From the IMG/VR virus record IMGVR_UViG_3300031524_000080, positions 1-25,015 of that record: 25,015 bases of DNA; one strand, given 5' to 3'. The translations under genes and the position numbers were made by a program. Below, piece after piece: positions 1 through 7,149 of this stretch (positions are counted from its first letter, which is position 1; each line of letters starts with the position of its first letter). The notes below the pieces were generated by a model. That model saw nothing but the letters and a program-made list of their open reading frames with translations. It was not told the DNA's origin and searched no databases. This stretch comes from a virus.

Positions 1-1197
1 CTGAACCTCGATGAACCACTGCCCACCTGAGACAGGCGAGTTAGTGAGGGTGTTGTTGGTGCAGTAATAGGTCCCCGGATAGATGATCGTGTTAAGGTCA
101 GCACCACCCCCAATCTGGACCGTCTGGTTGATGCCAAGGTTCGCACGAGACGAAGCAGCGTCAGCTACTTCACTCAGGTTGTTAGTACCCTTCATCCCGT
201 CCGTGATGCCATAACCTGCGAGGGTCGTTGGCTTCGAGCCGATCTGCGCGAAGGTGTAGTCACCAGCCTGAGCCGTGACCGCGCCGCTACGACCGAAGAC
301 GGTAGTCACGGAGACAGCGCTGTACGCGCCCCACGAGGACCCGCTGTAAATCTTCAGCGTACCGCTGGACGTGTTCCAGTACAGGCAACCAGCCGTGAGA
401 GCGCCCCCGTTGCCGTTGACGGTCGGGTCGGTAGCGCTGTTACCGCACCACACGGCCTTGAAGCTCGTGAGGGACGATGCCGCGCTCGTGGCGCTCGTGG
501 AGGCGTTGCCAGCCTGTGTCGAAGCCGTCGAGGCGCTACCAGCCGCCGCAGTGGCGCTGTTGGCCGCGTTGGTCTCGCTGGTAGCCGCGTTGTTCTTGCT
601 CGTGAGAGACGCAGCAGCGCTTGCAGCCGCGTTGGTCTCCGACGTACCCGCGTTGACTTTGCTGGTGTTCGCAGCGGACGCACTGGAGGCCGCATTGGTC
701 TCTGAGGTCTTGGAGTTGGTCTCGCTGGTCTTCGCCGCGTTCTGGCTCGCGAGAGCCGCAGCAGCGCTCGTGGCAGCGTCACCAGCCTTGGTGCTCGCCG
801 TCGAGGCCGAACCAGCAGCATTCGTCTCGCTGGTCTTCGCGTTGGTCTCGCTGGTCTTAGCGTTCGTCTCGCTCGTCTTGGCAGCGTTCTGGCTGGCAAG
901 GGCGGCGGCGGCGCTGGTCGAGGCGTCGGAAGCCTTCGAGGTCGCAACGCCCGCCTGAGTGGTCGCGATGCCTGCCTGCGTCGTCGCAGTGGCAGCACTC
1001 GCTGCGCTGGCGTCCGCCTGAGCCTTTGAGGCTTTGTTGGAGACCTCGGAAGCGGCAGCACTGTCGCCTGCCTGCTTCACGAAGTTCTGGATAGCTACGG
1101 GATCAATCGCGCTGTAGGCAGGACCGTCGCTGTAGAAGTCCGTGCCGCCCTTTACCGTCTCCCCGGAGGGAGCGGAGCCGTTCTCGTAGAAGCCCAT
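1..1197 (-). CDS. Tail fibre, N-terminal 399 residues (C-terminus beyond window)
   Basis: The reading frame is open from ATG at 1197 to the window edge, so this is a partial gene. It starts directly after the TAA of the adaptor gene (TAAATG junction). Residues 1-45 probably anchor the fibre to the virion. Residues about 45-245 are Ala/Ser/Thr/Asn-rich with repeated SETNAKT units, typical of a trimeric coiled-coil shaft. From residue 301 comes FGRSGAVTAQAGDY, then LSEVADAASSRANLGI, both common phage-fibre motifs. From about residue 367, DLNTIIYPGTYYC...WFIEVQ resembles the start of a pyocin-knob domain, often found in receptor-binding fibres. The role is host recognition at the cell surface. 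The distal receptor-binding tip is not visible. Confidence 0.85.
   Translation of the reverse strand, partial: MGFYENGSAPSGETVKGGTDFYSDGPAYSAIDPVAIQNFVKQAGDSAAASEVSNKASKAQADASAASAATATTQAGIATTQAGVATSKASDASTSAAAALASQNAAKTSETNAKTSETNAKTSETNAAGSASTASTKAGDAATSAAAALASQNAAKTSETNSKTSETNAASSASAANTSKVNAGTSETNAAASAAASLTSKNNAATSETNAANSATAAAGSASTASTQAGNASTSATSAASSLTSFKAVWCGNSATDPTVNGNGGALTAGCLYWNTSSGTLKIYSGSSWGAYSAVSVTTVFGRSGAVTAQAGDYTFAQIGSKPTTLAGYGITDGMKGTNNLSEVADAASSRANLGINQTVQIGGGADLNTIIYPGTYYCTNNTLTNSPVSGGQWFIEVQ
821..883 (-). repeat. Three tandem 21-bp units in the tail-fibre shaft
   Basis: Three adjacent 21-bp units (821-841, 842-862, 863-883) differ at a few positions and encode repeated SETNAKT heptads on the minus strand. 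Heptad periodicity fits a coiled-coil shaft. Further degenerate copies of the same unit occur on both sides (about 550-760). Confidence 0.75.
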
Positions 1198-1830
1198 TTA
1201 GTCCTCTGGAAATTCGTAAGCAGCGGAGACCACCGCGTTTACGAGGGCGTCCTGATCTGCTTGGTTCTGGATTTCATTGACAATGGCTTCGAAGCGCTGC
1301 TCCCAAGCAGGGGCGCGCTTGTCGATGAACCAGTCACCAGCGAAGGAGAGCGCCCCGTAGATGATGAGGTCGTTGGCTCCCATCGTGAGGTAGCCGCTGT
1401 CAGTTGCCTTCGCGAGCTTCGGAAACTCGTCGTAGTAATCGACGCGGAAGACGGTGCCGACCGGAGGGATGGGACCGAAGTGCCAGAGCCCTCCACGGCG
1501 CACGAAGCTGACCGGGCGACCGACCGCTCCGCCCCAGCGGTCTCGAAGGACCGTTGATAGGTCCGCCTGCTTCACTTCCTTCTCGCCCATACCCGGAGGC
1601 GTGGCCGTGACGGCGATGAGGCGGAGGTAGTCGCTGGGGATGGGGAGCTTGCCGTCCTTGAACACGTCGCCGTCGTAGGTGACAGCGATAGACTTCTCCA
1701 TCGGGGGAATGCGGAGAACGCGCTGCACGCGAGCGACGGCCTGCTGTAGGAAGATGTCAGCCTGAGTGTCCGTGAGGTCACGGCGCTTCAGCAGCCCTAG
1801 AAACTGGGCTTTCAGTTCTCCGTAATTCAT
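1198..1830 (-). CDS. Head-tail adaptor protein (SU10-type)
   Basis: The protein has 210 aa. It begins MNYGELKAQFLGLLKRRDL, then TDTQADIFLQQAVARVQRVLR, with the core LPIPSDYLRLIAVT and later GAVGRPVSFVRRGGLWHFGPIP and VDYYDEFPKL. This layout (N-terminal helices, then a PSDYL strand and a 'F.. P.P' strand) matches the adaptor proteins that sit under the portal in short-tailed phages of the SU10/BPP-1 type. Its position two genes after the capsid gene and directly before a fibre gene supports this. Its stop (TAA, 1198-1200) abuts the ATG of the fibre. The upstream gap is only 15 bp and carries no strong Shine-Dalgarno, so coupling to the preceding gene is likely. The family assignment is from motif memory, not a search. 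Confidence 0.7.
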   Translation of the reverse strand: MNYGELKAQFLGLLKRRDLTDTQADIFLQQAVARVQRVLRIPPMEKSIAVTYDGDVFKDGKLPIPSDYLRLIAVTATPPGMGEKEVKQADLSTVLRDRWGGAVGRPVSFVRRGGLWHFGPIPPVGTVFRVDYYDEFPKLAKATDSGYLTMGANDLIIYGALSFAGDWFIDKRAPAWEQRFEAIVNEIQNQADQDALVNAVVSAAYEFPED

Positions 1831-1845
1831 GTGTGGGGAGGTCTC

Positions 1846-2145
1846 TTAGATGCGTTTGGAGGTCGTGATGAACTTCTGCATACTCTCGGCGTGTAGCCGT
1901 GCGACCATCTCAGCGTGCGTGTGCTCCGTGTATCGGAAGCCTTCTCTCCACCATCGGTCGATGATGACCGTGGGGATTACGGCAACGCACAGCAGTTCGC
2001 CGCTCGGGTCTCGTTTGCCCACGAAGCGGTCTTGAAGGTCTTGAAGGAAGTCATCGGGAATGTCTTGTTCGAAACGGACGGCGAAGTCGCCACAGCCGTT
2101 GTCCACGAGCGATACGTTCGTGTCGATCAGTCTTGGTTCTGTCAT
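1846..2145 (-). CDS. Small phage protein of unknown function
   Basis: The protein has 99 aa and begins MTEPRLIDTNVSLVDNG. I do not recognise the family. It is mostly soluble and mildly acidic in its first half (EQDIPDDFLQDLQDRF), with a basic end (FITTSKRI). It lies between the major capsid gene and the adaptor, where head-completion or capsid-decoration proteins are often found. That is a positional inference only. The gene is co-directional with its neighbours and likely in the same late transcript. Confidence 0.65.
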   Translation of the reverse strand: MTEPRLIDTNVSLVDNGCGDFAVRFEQDIPDDFLQDLQDRFVGKRDPSGELLCVAVIPTVIIDRWWREGFRYTEHTHAEMVARLHAESMQKFITTSKRI

Positions 2146-2170
2146 TTACTCAGTAGTCGAGAGGAAGGGA

Positions 2171-2194
2171 GGGAGGCCCTTGGTAGAGCCTCCC
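2171..2194 (-). terminator. Stem-loop after the capsid gene (attenuator-like)
   Basis: On the minus strand, 9 nt after the capsid stop, GGGAGGC pairs with GCCTCCC across a 10-nt loop (7 perfect GC-rich pairs). No U-tract follows, so full intrinsic termination is doubtful. It could act as a partial terminator or as a 3' mRNA stabiliser for the abundant capsid message. Confidence 0.4.
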
Positions 2195-2203
2195 CGCAAC
2201 CTA

Positions 2204-3106
2204 TTAGGCCATCTCGCGGACGAGCGCGGACGCCTTGGTGTGCATGTGCTTCAGCGAGAACTCGCCAACGATCATCATGCGGAGTGCGTCGCCGGTCTTC
2301 GCCAGCGTCTCGCGGAACCAGTCACGGCTCTGGAGCGCAACGCGCTTCCACATCGACGGATCGAGGATGATGGTGTCGCCAGCCTTGATGTAGCGGGACA
2401 GCACGATCTTCTCCTCGCCGTAGGGCGAGACGTACAGGTTCACCGCGTTCACGATGGCCTTGCCACCGTCGTTGATGACGCGGGAGCGACCAGCGGAGTT
2501 CGCGAAGCCAGCGAACGTGCGGGCGTTCGTCGGAGTGACCAGCGTGATCGACGGATCAGCACCGACCTCATACGCCTTCTGAAGGGCGTCGAGGTAGTTG
2601 GTTTCGCTGATCTTGGTCGCGGGAGCGCCGGTCTTAATGACGTTACCGCTGTCGATCTGCGACTGCACACCAGCGAACACGCGGTCGGTGGTGTTGTCGC
2701 TCGGGTTGACCATCGACTGACCCGTGCCGGTGAAGGCGAACTCCAGGTCGAGCTTCAGGGCCGCAGCCGACTTACCGGCCTCGCGGGCGCTCTCCTTGCC
2801 GCGACCGTACTTCGACACGGCGTCGTTCGTGCCCGACACTTCGAAGGTGTCCTGCATGATCTGCGTGACGTTCGACCGCATGACGGTGGGCGTGCGAGCA
2901 GTCGGAGTGGCGGTGAAGCCTTCCTTGTTGCTGTTTGCAGCCGGATCACGCAGCTTGTCTTCCTGCCACTGGAACAGGGTGTTGTGGACGGTCTCCTGCT
3001 TCGTCAGCGACGTGAAGGGAGCCTTGGTCGGGGTGATGTTGGTGATGATGTCGGAAACGTCTTCCTTCTTGCCAACAACATCGTAGGACTGGAACTGAGT
3101 ACCCAT
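2204..3106 (-). CDS. Major capsid protein (DUF5309/SU10-like)
   Basis: The protein has 300 aa and begins MGTQFQSYDVVGKKEDVSD. The N-terminal block ITNITPTKAPFTSLTKQETV with FQWQEDKLRDPAAN (residues about 22-60), followed by VTQIMQDTFEVSGTND, is the recognisable signature of the DUF5309 / SU10-type HK97-fold capsid proteins of podoviruses. A C-terminal domain with VNLYVSPYGEEKIVL and LDPSMWKRVALQSRDW is also typical. The scaffold gene lies directly upstream. A purine-rich AAGAAG precedes the ATG. A GC-rich hairpin follows the stop and could set the high capsid dosage. It forms the icosahedral shell. Length fits the family. Confidence 0.88.
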   Translation of the reverse strand: MGTQFQSYDVVGKKEDVSDIITNITPTKAPFTSLTKQETVHNTLFQWQEDKLRDPAANSNKEGFTATPTARTPTVMRSNVTQIMQDTFEVSGTNDAVSKYGRGKESAREAGKSAAALKLDLEFAFTGTGQSMVNPSDNTTDRVFAGVQSQIDSGNVIKTGAPATKISETNYLDALQKAYEVGADPSITLVTPTNARTFAGFANSAGRSRVINDGGKAIVNAVNLYVSPYGEEKIVLSRYIKAGDTIILDPSMWKRVALQSRDWFRETLAKTGDALRMMIVGEFSLKHMHTKASALVREMA

Positions 3107-3139
3107 TGTCTTCTTTTCTCGTTTTCGTTTCTTGTGGGA

Positions 3140-4207
3140 TTATTCGTCGTCGGAAGGGCTCGACCAGCGAGACGCGAATGCGTCTGCGGCGTCCTCAACC
3201 GACCCGGACTTCTGAAGGCGCTTCATCGGCTCAGCGGCCTTAGCGGTCTTCGTTACTTTCTTCGTCGTCTCAGCCGTGGCAGTTGACTTCACAATGCGCT
3301 TCGGAGCTTTCTTCTTGTCCGCTGTAGCGCTCGTGACTTTCTTCTGGCCCTTGGCGTAGAGACGCGCCATGTTGATGAGCTTGATAGCTGCCGGGTTCAC
3401 AAGGTCGTTCACGATGTCCTGCGGAAGTCCCGCTTCGACTGCGAACGAACAGATTTCCCCGTACATCTGCTGGTTAAAGCCCTCGATACCCTTCTCAGGA
3501 TCACTCAGGGTCTTGATGCTCTCCTGAGCCTGCGTCATCAATTCCTGACGGGCCTGCGTGCGGAGGGCTTCAGCTACGCGAGTGGTTTCCTGTTCAAGGA
3601 ATGCCACGTCTTCGTAGGCGGCCTGTGCGGCGTTGCGGACGGCGACAAGCTCCTCTTGGGAGATGTTCGGGTCCTTCGACGCTGCGAGGAGGTCGAGCTT
3701 CGAGTAGGGCTCATACTTCGCTTTGGCACGTTCGAGCAGCGTGGACATCTGTGCGAGTTGCACAGCGGCCCGGTCGTCGATCTGCTTGCGTGTGGCAGCT
3801 ACTTCTTGGCTCTTGCGAGTGAGTGAGGCTTCCTGACCGGCAAGGCGCTTCAGTTGTCCAAGCGAGAACTCGCGTTCCTCGCCGTCAACCGTGACTTTGA
3901 CTTTGTGTTCGTCTTTGATTTCGACGGTGGGCTTATCGCCTTCGATCTCGTCGTCCTCGTCATCGCCTTCGTCGCCTTCAGCGTCCTCGTCGCCCTCTGG
4001 AGTTTCCTCGGAGGTCTCCTCGTCGCCTTCAGCGTCGTCGTCATTGGTCTCGGCCTGCGCAGCGGCAGGCTTCTTCTTGGGTTCGTCGTCAGCGGGTTCG
4101 GATGGCTGATCTTCAGCGTCCATACCCCACAGCTTCGAGAAAGCATCGGCAGCTTCAACGCCGCCGTCTAGGTCTTCAGTAGCAACGTCCATGTGGATAG
4201 TTGACAT
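3140..4207 (-). CDS. Capsid scaffolding protein
   Basis: The protein has 355 aa. Residues about 53-92 are a strongly acidic run of D/E/G. Then comes KVTVDGEEREFSLGQLKRLAG with TRKSQEVAATRKQ (about 104-142), a motif common to scaffolds of T7-like and related podoviruses. A long helical middle and a Lys/Ala-rich tail (TADKKKAPKR...) follow. The gene sits between portal and capsid genes, the usual scaffold location. It would assemble the procapsid and leave before DNA packaging. ATG at 4207 has only a distant AAGAGA upstream, and a second in-frame ATG (codon 6) is possible. Confidence 0.85.
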   Translation of the reverse strand: MSTIHMDVATEDLDGGVEAADAFSKLWGMDAEDQPSEPADDEPKKKPAAAQAETNDDDAEGDEETSEETPEGDEDAEGDEGDDEDDEIEGDKPTVEIKDEHKVKVTVDGEEREFSLGQLKRLAGQEASLTRKSQEVAATRKQIDDRAAVQLAQMSTLLERAKAKYEPYSKLDLLAASKDPNISQEELVAVRNAAQAAYEDVAFLEQETTRVAEALRTQARQELMTQAQESIKTLSDPEKGIEGFNQQMYGEICSFAVEAGLPQDIVNDLVNPAAIKLINMARLYAKGQKKVTSATADKKKAPKRIVKSTATAETTKKVTKTAKAAEPMKRLQKSGSVEDAADAFASRWSSPSDDE

Positions 4208-4224
4208 AAGCAGTCTGTGTTCTC

Positions 4225-4509
4225 TTATTCATCGTCGTCGAGCGCATCGGGCTCAACGGCTTGGGTGTCTTTGTTGATGATGTTCTCGGCGGCCACAGCG
4301 AGGCCCACCAAGTGATTGACGAAGCCGATGATGGCCTGCGTCTTGGCGTATTCGAACTCACGGAGCTTGGTCTCGTGAGGCGCGGACGACACGATGCTGG
4401 TGAGCATCTGGTCGGTGTATTCCTTGTGCAAGGCGTTGAAGGTGTCGCTGGACAGCAGTTCCTTCGCGAACGTCCCTACAGAGACAATCTCGCTTTCAGT
4501 TCTTTCCAT
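4225..4509 (-). CDS. Small phage protein of unknown function
   Basis: The protein has 94 aa from ATG at 4509, chosen over an in-frame TTG at 4518. GAGG lies only 3 nt before this ATG, unusually close. The sequence (MERTESEIVSVGTFAKELL) is largely helical with an acidic end (DALDDDE). A moderately hydrophobic helix, IIGFVNHLVGLAVAAENII, lies in the second half. I do not recognise the family. It lies between portal and scaffold, so a head-assembly accessory role is a positional guess. A tight UUCG hairpin precedes it. Confidence 0.65.
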   Translation of the reverse strand: MERTESEIVSVGTFAKELLSSDTFNALHKEYTDQMLTSIVSSAPHETKLREFEYAKTQAIIGFVNHLVGLAVAAENIINKDTQAVEPDALDDDE

Positions 4510-4528
4510 GGTCCTCAAAGGAGGGCGA

Positions 4529-4542
4529 GAGGCCGAAGCCTC
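4529..4542 (-). other. C(UUCG)G tetraloop hairpin in late mRNA
   Basis: On the minus strand GAGGC-TTCG-GCCTC forms a 5-bp stem closed by the extra-stable C(UUCG)G tetraloop, 19 nt upstream of the 4509 start codon and 13 nt after the preceding stop. It has no U-tract. It may block 3'-to-5' decay or adjust translation of the next gene. Confidence 0.55.
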
Positions 4543-4555
4543 CCGCGTAATGTTG

Positions 4556-5110
4556 TTAGCTAAACAGGCTGTGGAAGATGCCCGGTTGAGCGTTGGCCTT
4601 CGCGCCTGCCTGCGGGTCGATGAACTCGCCAGTAAGCGGGTCGCGCTCCATGGCAGCGGAGCGCTGGAAAAGGCTCATCATCGGGTTCTCGGGCTGGGGC
4701 TGAGGCGCTTCCGCTGGACGCGGTTGCGGCATCGGTAGTGACTGAGGCATGGGTGCCTGAGCCTGCGACGGAGCGCCAACGGGACCTTGAGGCCAGTGGG
4801 CGTTGTCGAAGGGTGACGGGGAGTTCGGTCCAGCCAGCATAGAGATGTTCTCTGGCGTCTGGTTCGGTCCCTTGTGCATGTCCTTCAGGCTCTCGAACGC
4901 CGCCTTGATGCGGTCCATGGGGGACTGCTGCGGAGGCGAGTTGTCCTCGCTCTTGTTGTTCAAGAACTGATCTCCAGACGCCGCACCGCGTTTGTAGGCG
5001 GCGAGGGCGTCTGTGAGGCTCTTAAGGTCGGAGGTCTCGGAGCCGCCGTAGCGTTCCCCGATACCCTTGCCCCAGCCATACATGCCGATCATTCGTAGCA
5101 GTGGGTTCAT
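4556..5110 (-). CDS. Proline/glutamine-rich phage protein of unknown function
   Basis: The protein has 184 aa and starts at ATG 5110 with AAGGA a few bases upstream. The N-terminus (MNPLLRMIGMYGWGKGIGERYGG) is hydrophobic to amphipathic. Residues about 100-145 are low-complexity Pro/Gln/Ala (QAQAPMPQSLPMPQPRP), and the end is FHSLFS. The family is not recognised. It starts 8 nt after the portal stop and precedes the scaffold cluster. Disordered proteins here are often minor virion or assembly proteins, but no function can be assigned from sequence. Confidence 0.65.
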   Translation of the reverse strand: MNPLLRMIGMYGWGKGIGERYGGSETSDLKSLTDALAAYKRGAASGDQFLNNKSEDNSPPQQSPMDRIKAAFESLKDMHKGPNQTPENISMLAGPNSPSPFDNAHWPQGPVGAPSQAQAPMPQSLPMPQPRPAEAPQPQPENPMMSLFQRSAAMERDPLTGEFIDPQAGAKANAQPGIFHSLFS

Positions 5111-5118
5111 CTGTTTCC

Positions 5119-7149
5119 TTATGCCGGGCTGATGATGGCCTTTTGGGCCGCTGGAGGAGCGTGTTCCAGCAACTCAATCTCACGCTGGGCGACATTGACC
5201 TTGTTGGCGATGTCCATGTCCTTACGGTCAGCGTCACGCTGAGCGGTGAACTCCTTGATGGTCGCAAGCATCTGCGAGACTTGCACCTTGAGCGTATCAA
5301 TCTCGTGGTGGCCTTCAGCCTTGCCCAACGCTGCTTTCGCTTGCATCAGAGCGGCTTCAGCCTTTTTGTCCTCGATTTCGAGCTTCTTCATCTCCATCGG
5401 ATCAGGGCCGGGAGGCTTGATCTGGTCTGGAGTGATGGTGTAGTCCGCGAAGTTCGGGAAGCCGTTCTTCTTCATGCCGTCCGTGAGCAACTTGTATTGC
5501 TTGTCGGGTGGGCAGAACATCGACGCCTTCGGGTCGTTGGAGAGCATTCCCCACAACTGAGCGAACTTGGCCGCTTCCTTCTCCTGCTCGCCGTAACCGA
5601 CGTGCAACGATACCTGGACCTTACGCGTGGGGGTCCACAGCTTCGGGTCAATGTTCTGGAAGGAGTTGTCGAACTCGAAGATCTTCCTTCGGCTCTCGTT
5701 CTCCAGCACCAGCTTGCGGCAGGCGAGGAACAGATCGGACAGGAACATCGCGAAGTTGCGTGCGACGATCTTCTGTCGGGTCTGAGAGACCGTGATGAGG
5801 TTATCTACGAGGCCCGCAGAGTTCTGCGTGCTGATGGCGTCCTTATTGAGGCCCTGAGACAGCGAGGAGATACCAGTGGTTTCTTCCTTGTTGCCCTTCA
5901 GCATCTCAAGCGTCTGGAACGTGAACGGGTTCATGTTCGGGTACGGCAAGACGCCGATGCCGTCACGAGCCTTCACGTTGACGATGCCTCGCAGCCGGTT
6001 GTCCAGAAGCTCCTTCGGGTTGGCGAGGGAGTTGTTGAGGACGGTCCAGCGCGGGTTGGTCGTCGTGGCCGTGTGGTCGAGGATGGCTCGGGTCAGGACC
6101 GTGCGAGCGTTCTGCGTCGGCACGATGCGCTTGGCGAAGTTGTTGCCAAACTGCGAGTGCGGGCGACGGAGGGGCATGAAGTCGAGGAAATTGTCGTGTT
6201 CGACCTCATCCATCTCGAACAGCACGCCGCCGCTGTGGACCATGCGGTAGAGAGCAGACTTGCCGTCGCCCTTGAGGGACAACGGGATGAACGTCTCGTA
6301 GAGCATGACCTGTTCAAGCTCGGCCTGAGCGGGGTTGCTCTTGATGCCAAAGTCGTTGGTCTCGCGGTCGCGCTCTTGACGCTCGCTGTCGTACTCAAGC
6401 TCATTCGTCGTCGGAATGAGGTCTACCTTCTTCCTCGGGTAGCCTTCATTTATGAGGTCGGCGCGGGTCTTGAGCGTCTTGCGCCCTCGCGTGCCGTCCT
6501 GTCGCTTCTTCTTGGTGCCGTCCGAGAAGTATTCCTCAGGCGGGACGTTCTCGACGCGGAGGCCGGATTTGTCGATGATGCGGGTCCACGTTCCGCTGTA
6601 GGTCGGAAAGTCTACGCTGTCCTCATCGAACTCGGCGTCGATTTCAACGTCCTCTTGAGCGGCTAGGGCCTGCACGTCCTCCAGCGGCATTCGCTCGAAG
6701 GTGTGCTCGTCGCGCTCGACGCAGGTTTCCCAGTAATACTGGATGTAGCCGTTGCGGTTCTTCAGGCTGTCGTCGATAACATCGCTGAAGCGGTCGAAGC
6801 CGTGGTTCTCGTTGAAGATTTGGTCGGAGATGTAGGCGGTTTCGATCCGCGCCACTTCCACGTCCTGCTCATTGAGAGGTTTGAACCGCACAATGTCATG
6901 GCCGCCAGCGAACACTTCGAGCAGTTGGGACTTCATGCTCTCGATGCCGTCGTAAACGTCCGACGACACGTAGCTGGAGCTTCCCTCGTGCTGGCGCTTC
7001 GGCAACTGGCCGTCGTAGTAGCGCTGCATTCGGGAGCGCTCGGAGGAGAGTTGCGTATCGACCCACGTCGTAGCGCGGGAGACCACAGGGTCCACCAGCG
7101 CCATAATCTCGTCTTCCGTCTTCCCGTACTTCTTCTTGGTATCAAGCAT
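5119..7149 (-). CDS. Portal (head-tail connector) protein
   Basis: The protein has 676 aa. The start is taken at ATG 7149, which shares its A with the terminase stop (TGATG), giving translational coupling; a TTG one codon earlier is less likely. Characteristic stretches are YYDGQLPKRQHEGSSSYVS near residues 45-65, YWETCVERDEH, VPPEEYFSDG (near 215) and the helical stem region TGISSLSQGLNKDAI. These match the large portals of SU10/BPP-1-type podoviruses. The C-terminal 130 residues are helical and charged (EIEDKKAEAALMQAKAALGKAE), suiting the portal barrel. Twelve copies form the DNA channel at one vertex. Direct adjacency to terminase supports the call. Confidence 0.88.
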   Translation of the reverse strand: MLDTKKKYGKTEDEIMALVDPVVSRATTWVDTQLSSERSRMQRYYDGQLPKRQHEGSSSYVSSDVYDGIESMKSQLLEVFAGGHDIVRFKPLNEQDVEVARIETAYISDQIFNENHGFDRFSDVIDDSLKNRNGYIQYYWETCVERDEHTFERMPLEDVQALAAQEDVEIDAEFDEDSVDFPTYSGTWTRIIDKSGLRVENVPPEEYFSDGTKKKRQDGTRGRKTLKTRADLINEGYPRKKVDLIPTTNELEYDSERQERDRETNDFGIKSNPAQAELEQVMLYETFIPLSLKGDGKSALYRMVHSGGVLFEMDEVEHDNFLDFMPLRRPHSQFGNNFAKRIVPTQNARTVLTRAILDHTATTTNPRWTVLNNSLANPKELLDNRLRGIVNVKARDGIGVLPYPNMNPFTFQTLEMLKGNKEETTGISSLSQGLNKDAISTQNSAGLVDNLITVSQTRQKIVARNFAMFLSDLFLACRKLVLENESRRKIFEFDNSFQNIDPKLWTPTRKVQVSLHVGYGEQEKEAAKFAQLWGMLSNDPKASMFCPPDKQYKLLTDGMKKNGFPNFADYTITPDQIKPPGPDPMEMKKLEIEDKKAEAALMQAKAALGKAEGHHEIDTLKVQVSQMLATIKEFTAQRDADRKDMDIANKVNVAQREIELLEHAPPAAQKAIISPA

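Noticed and set aside
371-958. Plus-strand frame of Ala/Val/Leu-rich protein, 195 aa
   Set aside because: It is the antisense of the fibre shaft repeats; apparent hydrophobic repeats come from complementing GCN/AGC codons.
354-1061. Minus-strand reading frame, Arg/Pro/Thr-rich, 235 aa
   Set aside because: It is an out-of-frame shadow of the repetitive tail-fibre gene; composition is that of frame-shifted Ala/Ser/Thr codons and it has no ribosome site.
2060-3286. Long plus-strand frame (408 aa) opposite capsid gene
   Set aside because: It is antisense to the well-supported capsid and scaffold genes; long antisense frames are common in GC-rich DNA, and the protein has no recognisable motif.
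5101-6666. Long plus-strand frame (521 aa) opposite portal gene
   Set aside because: Same reason: antisense to the portal, low-complexity Leu/Val/Arg content, no ribosome site.
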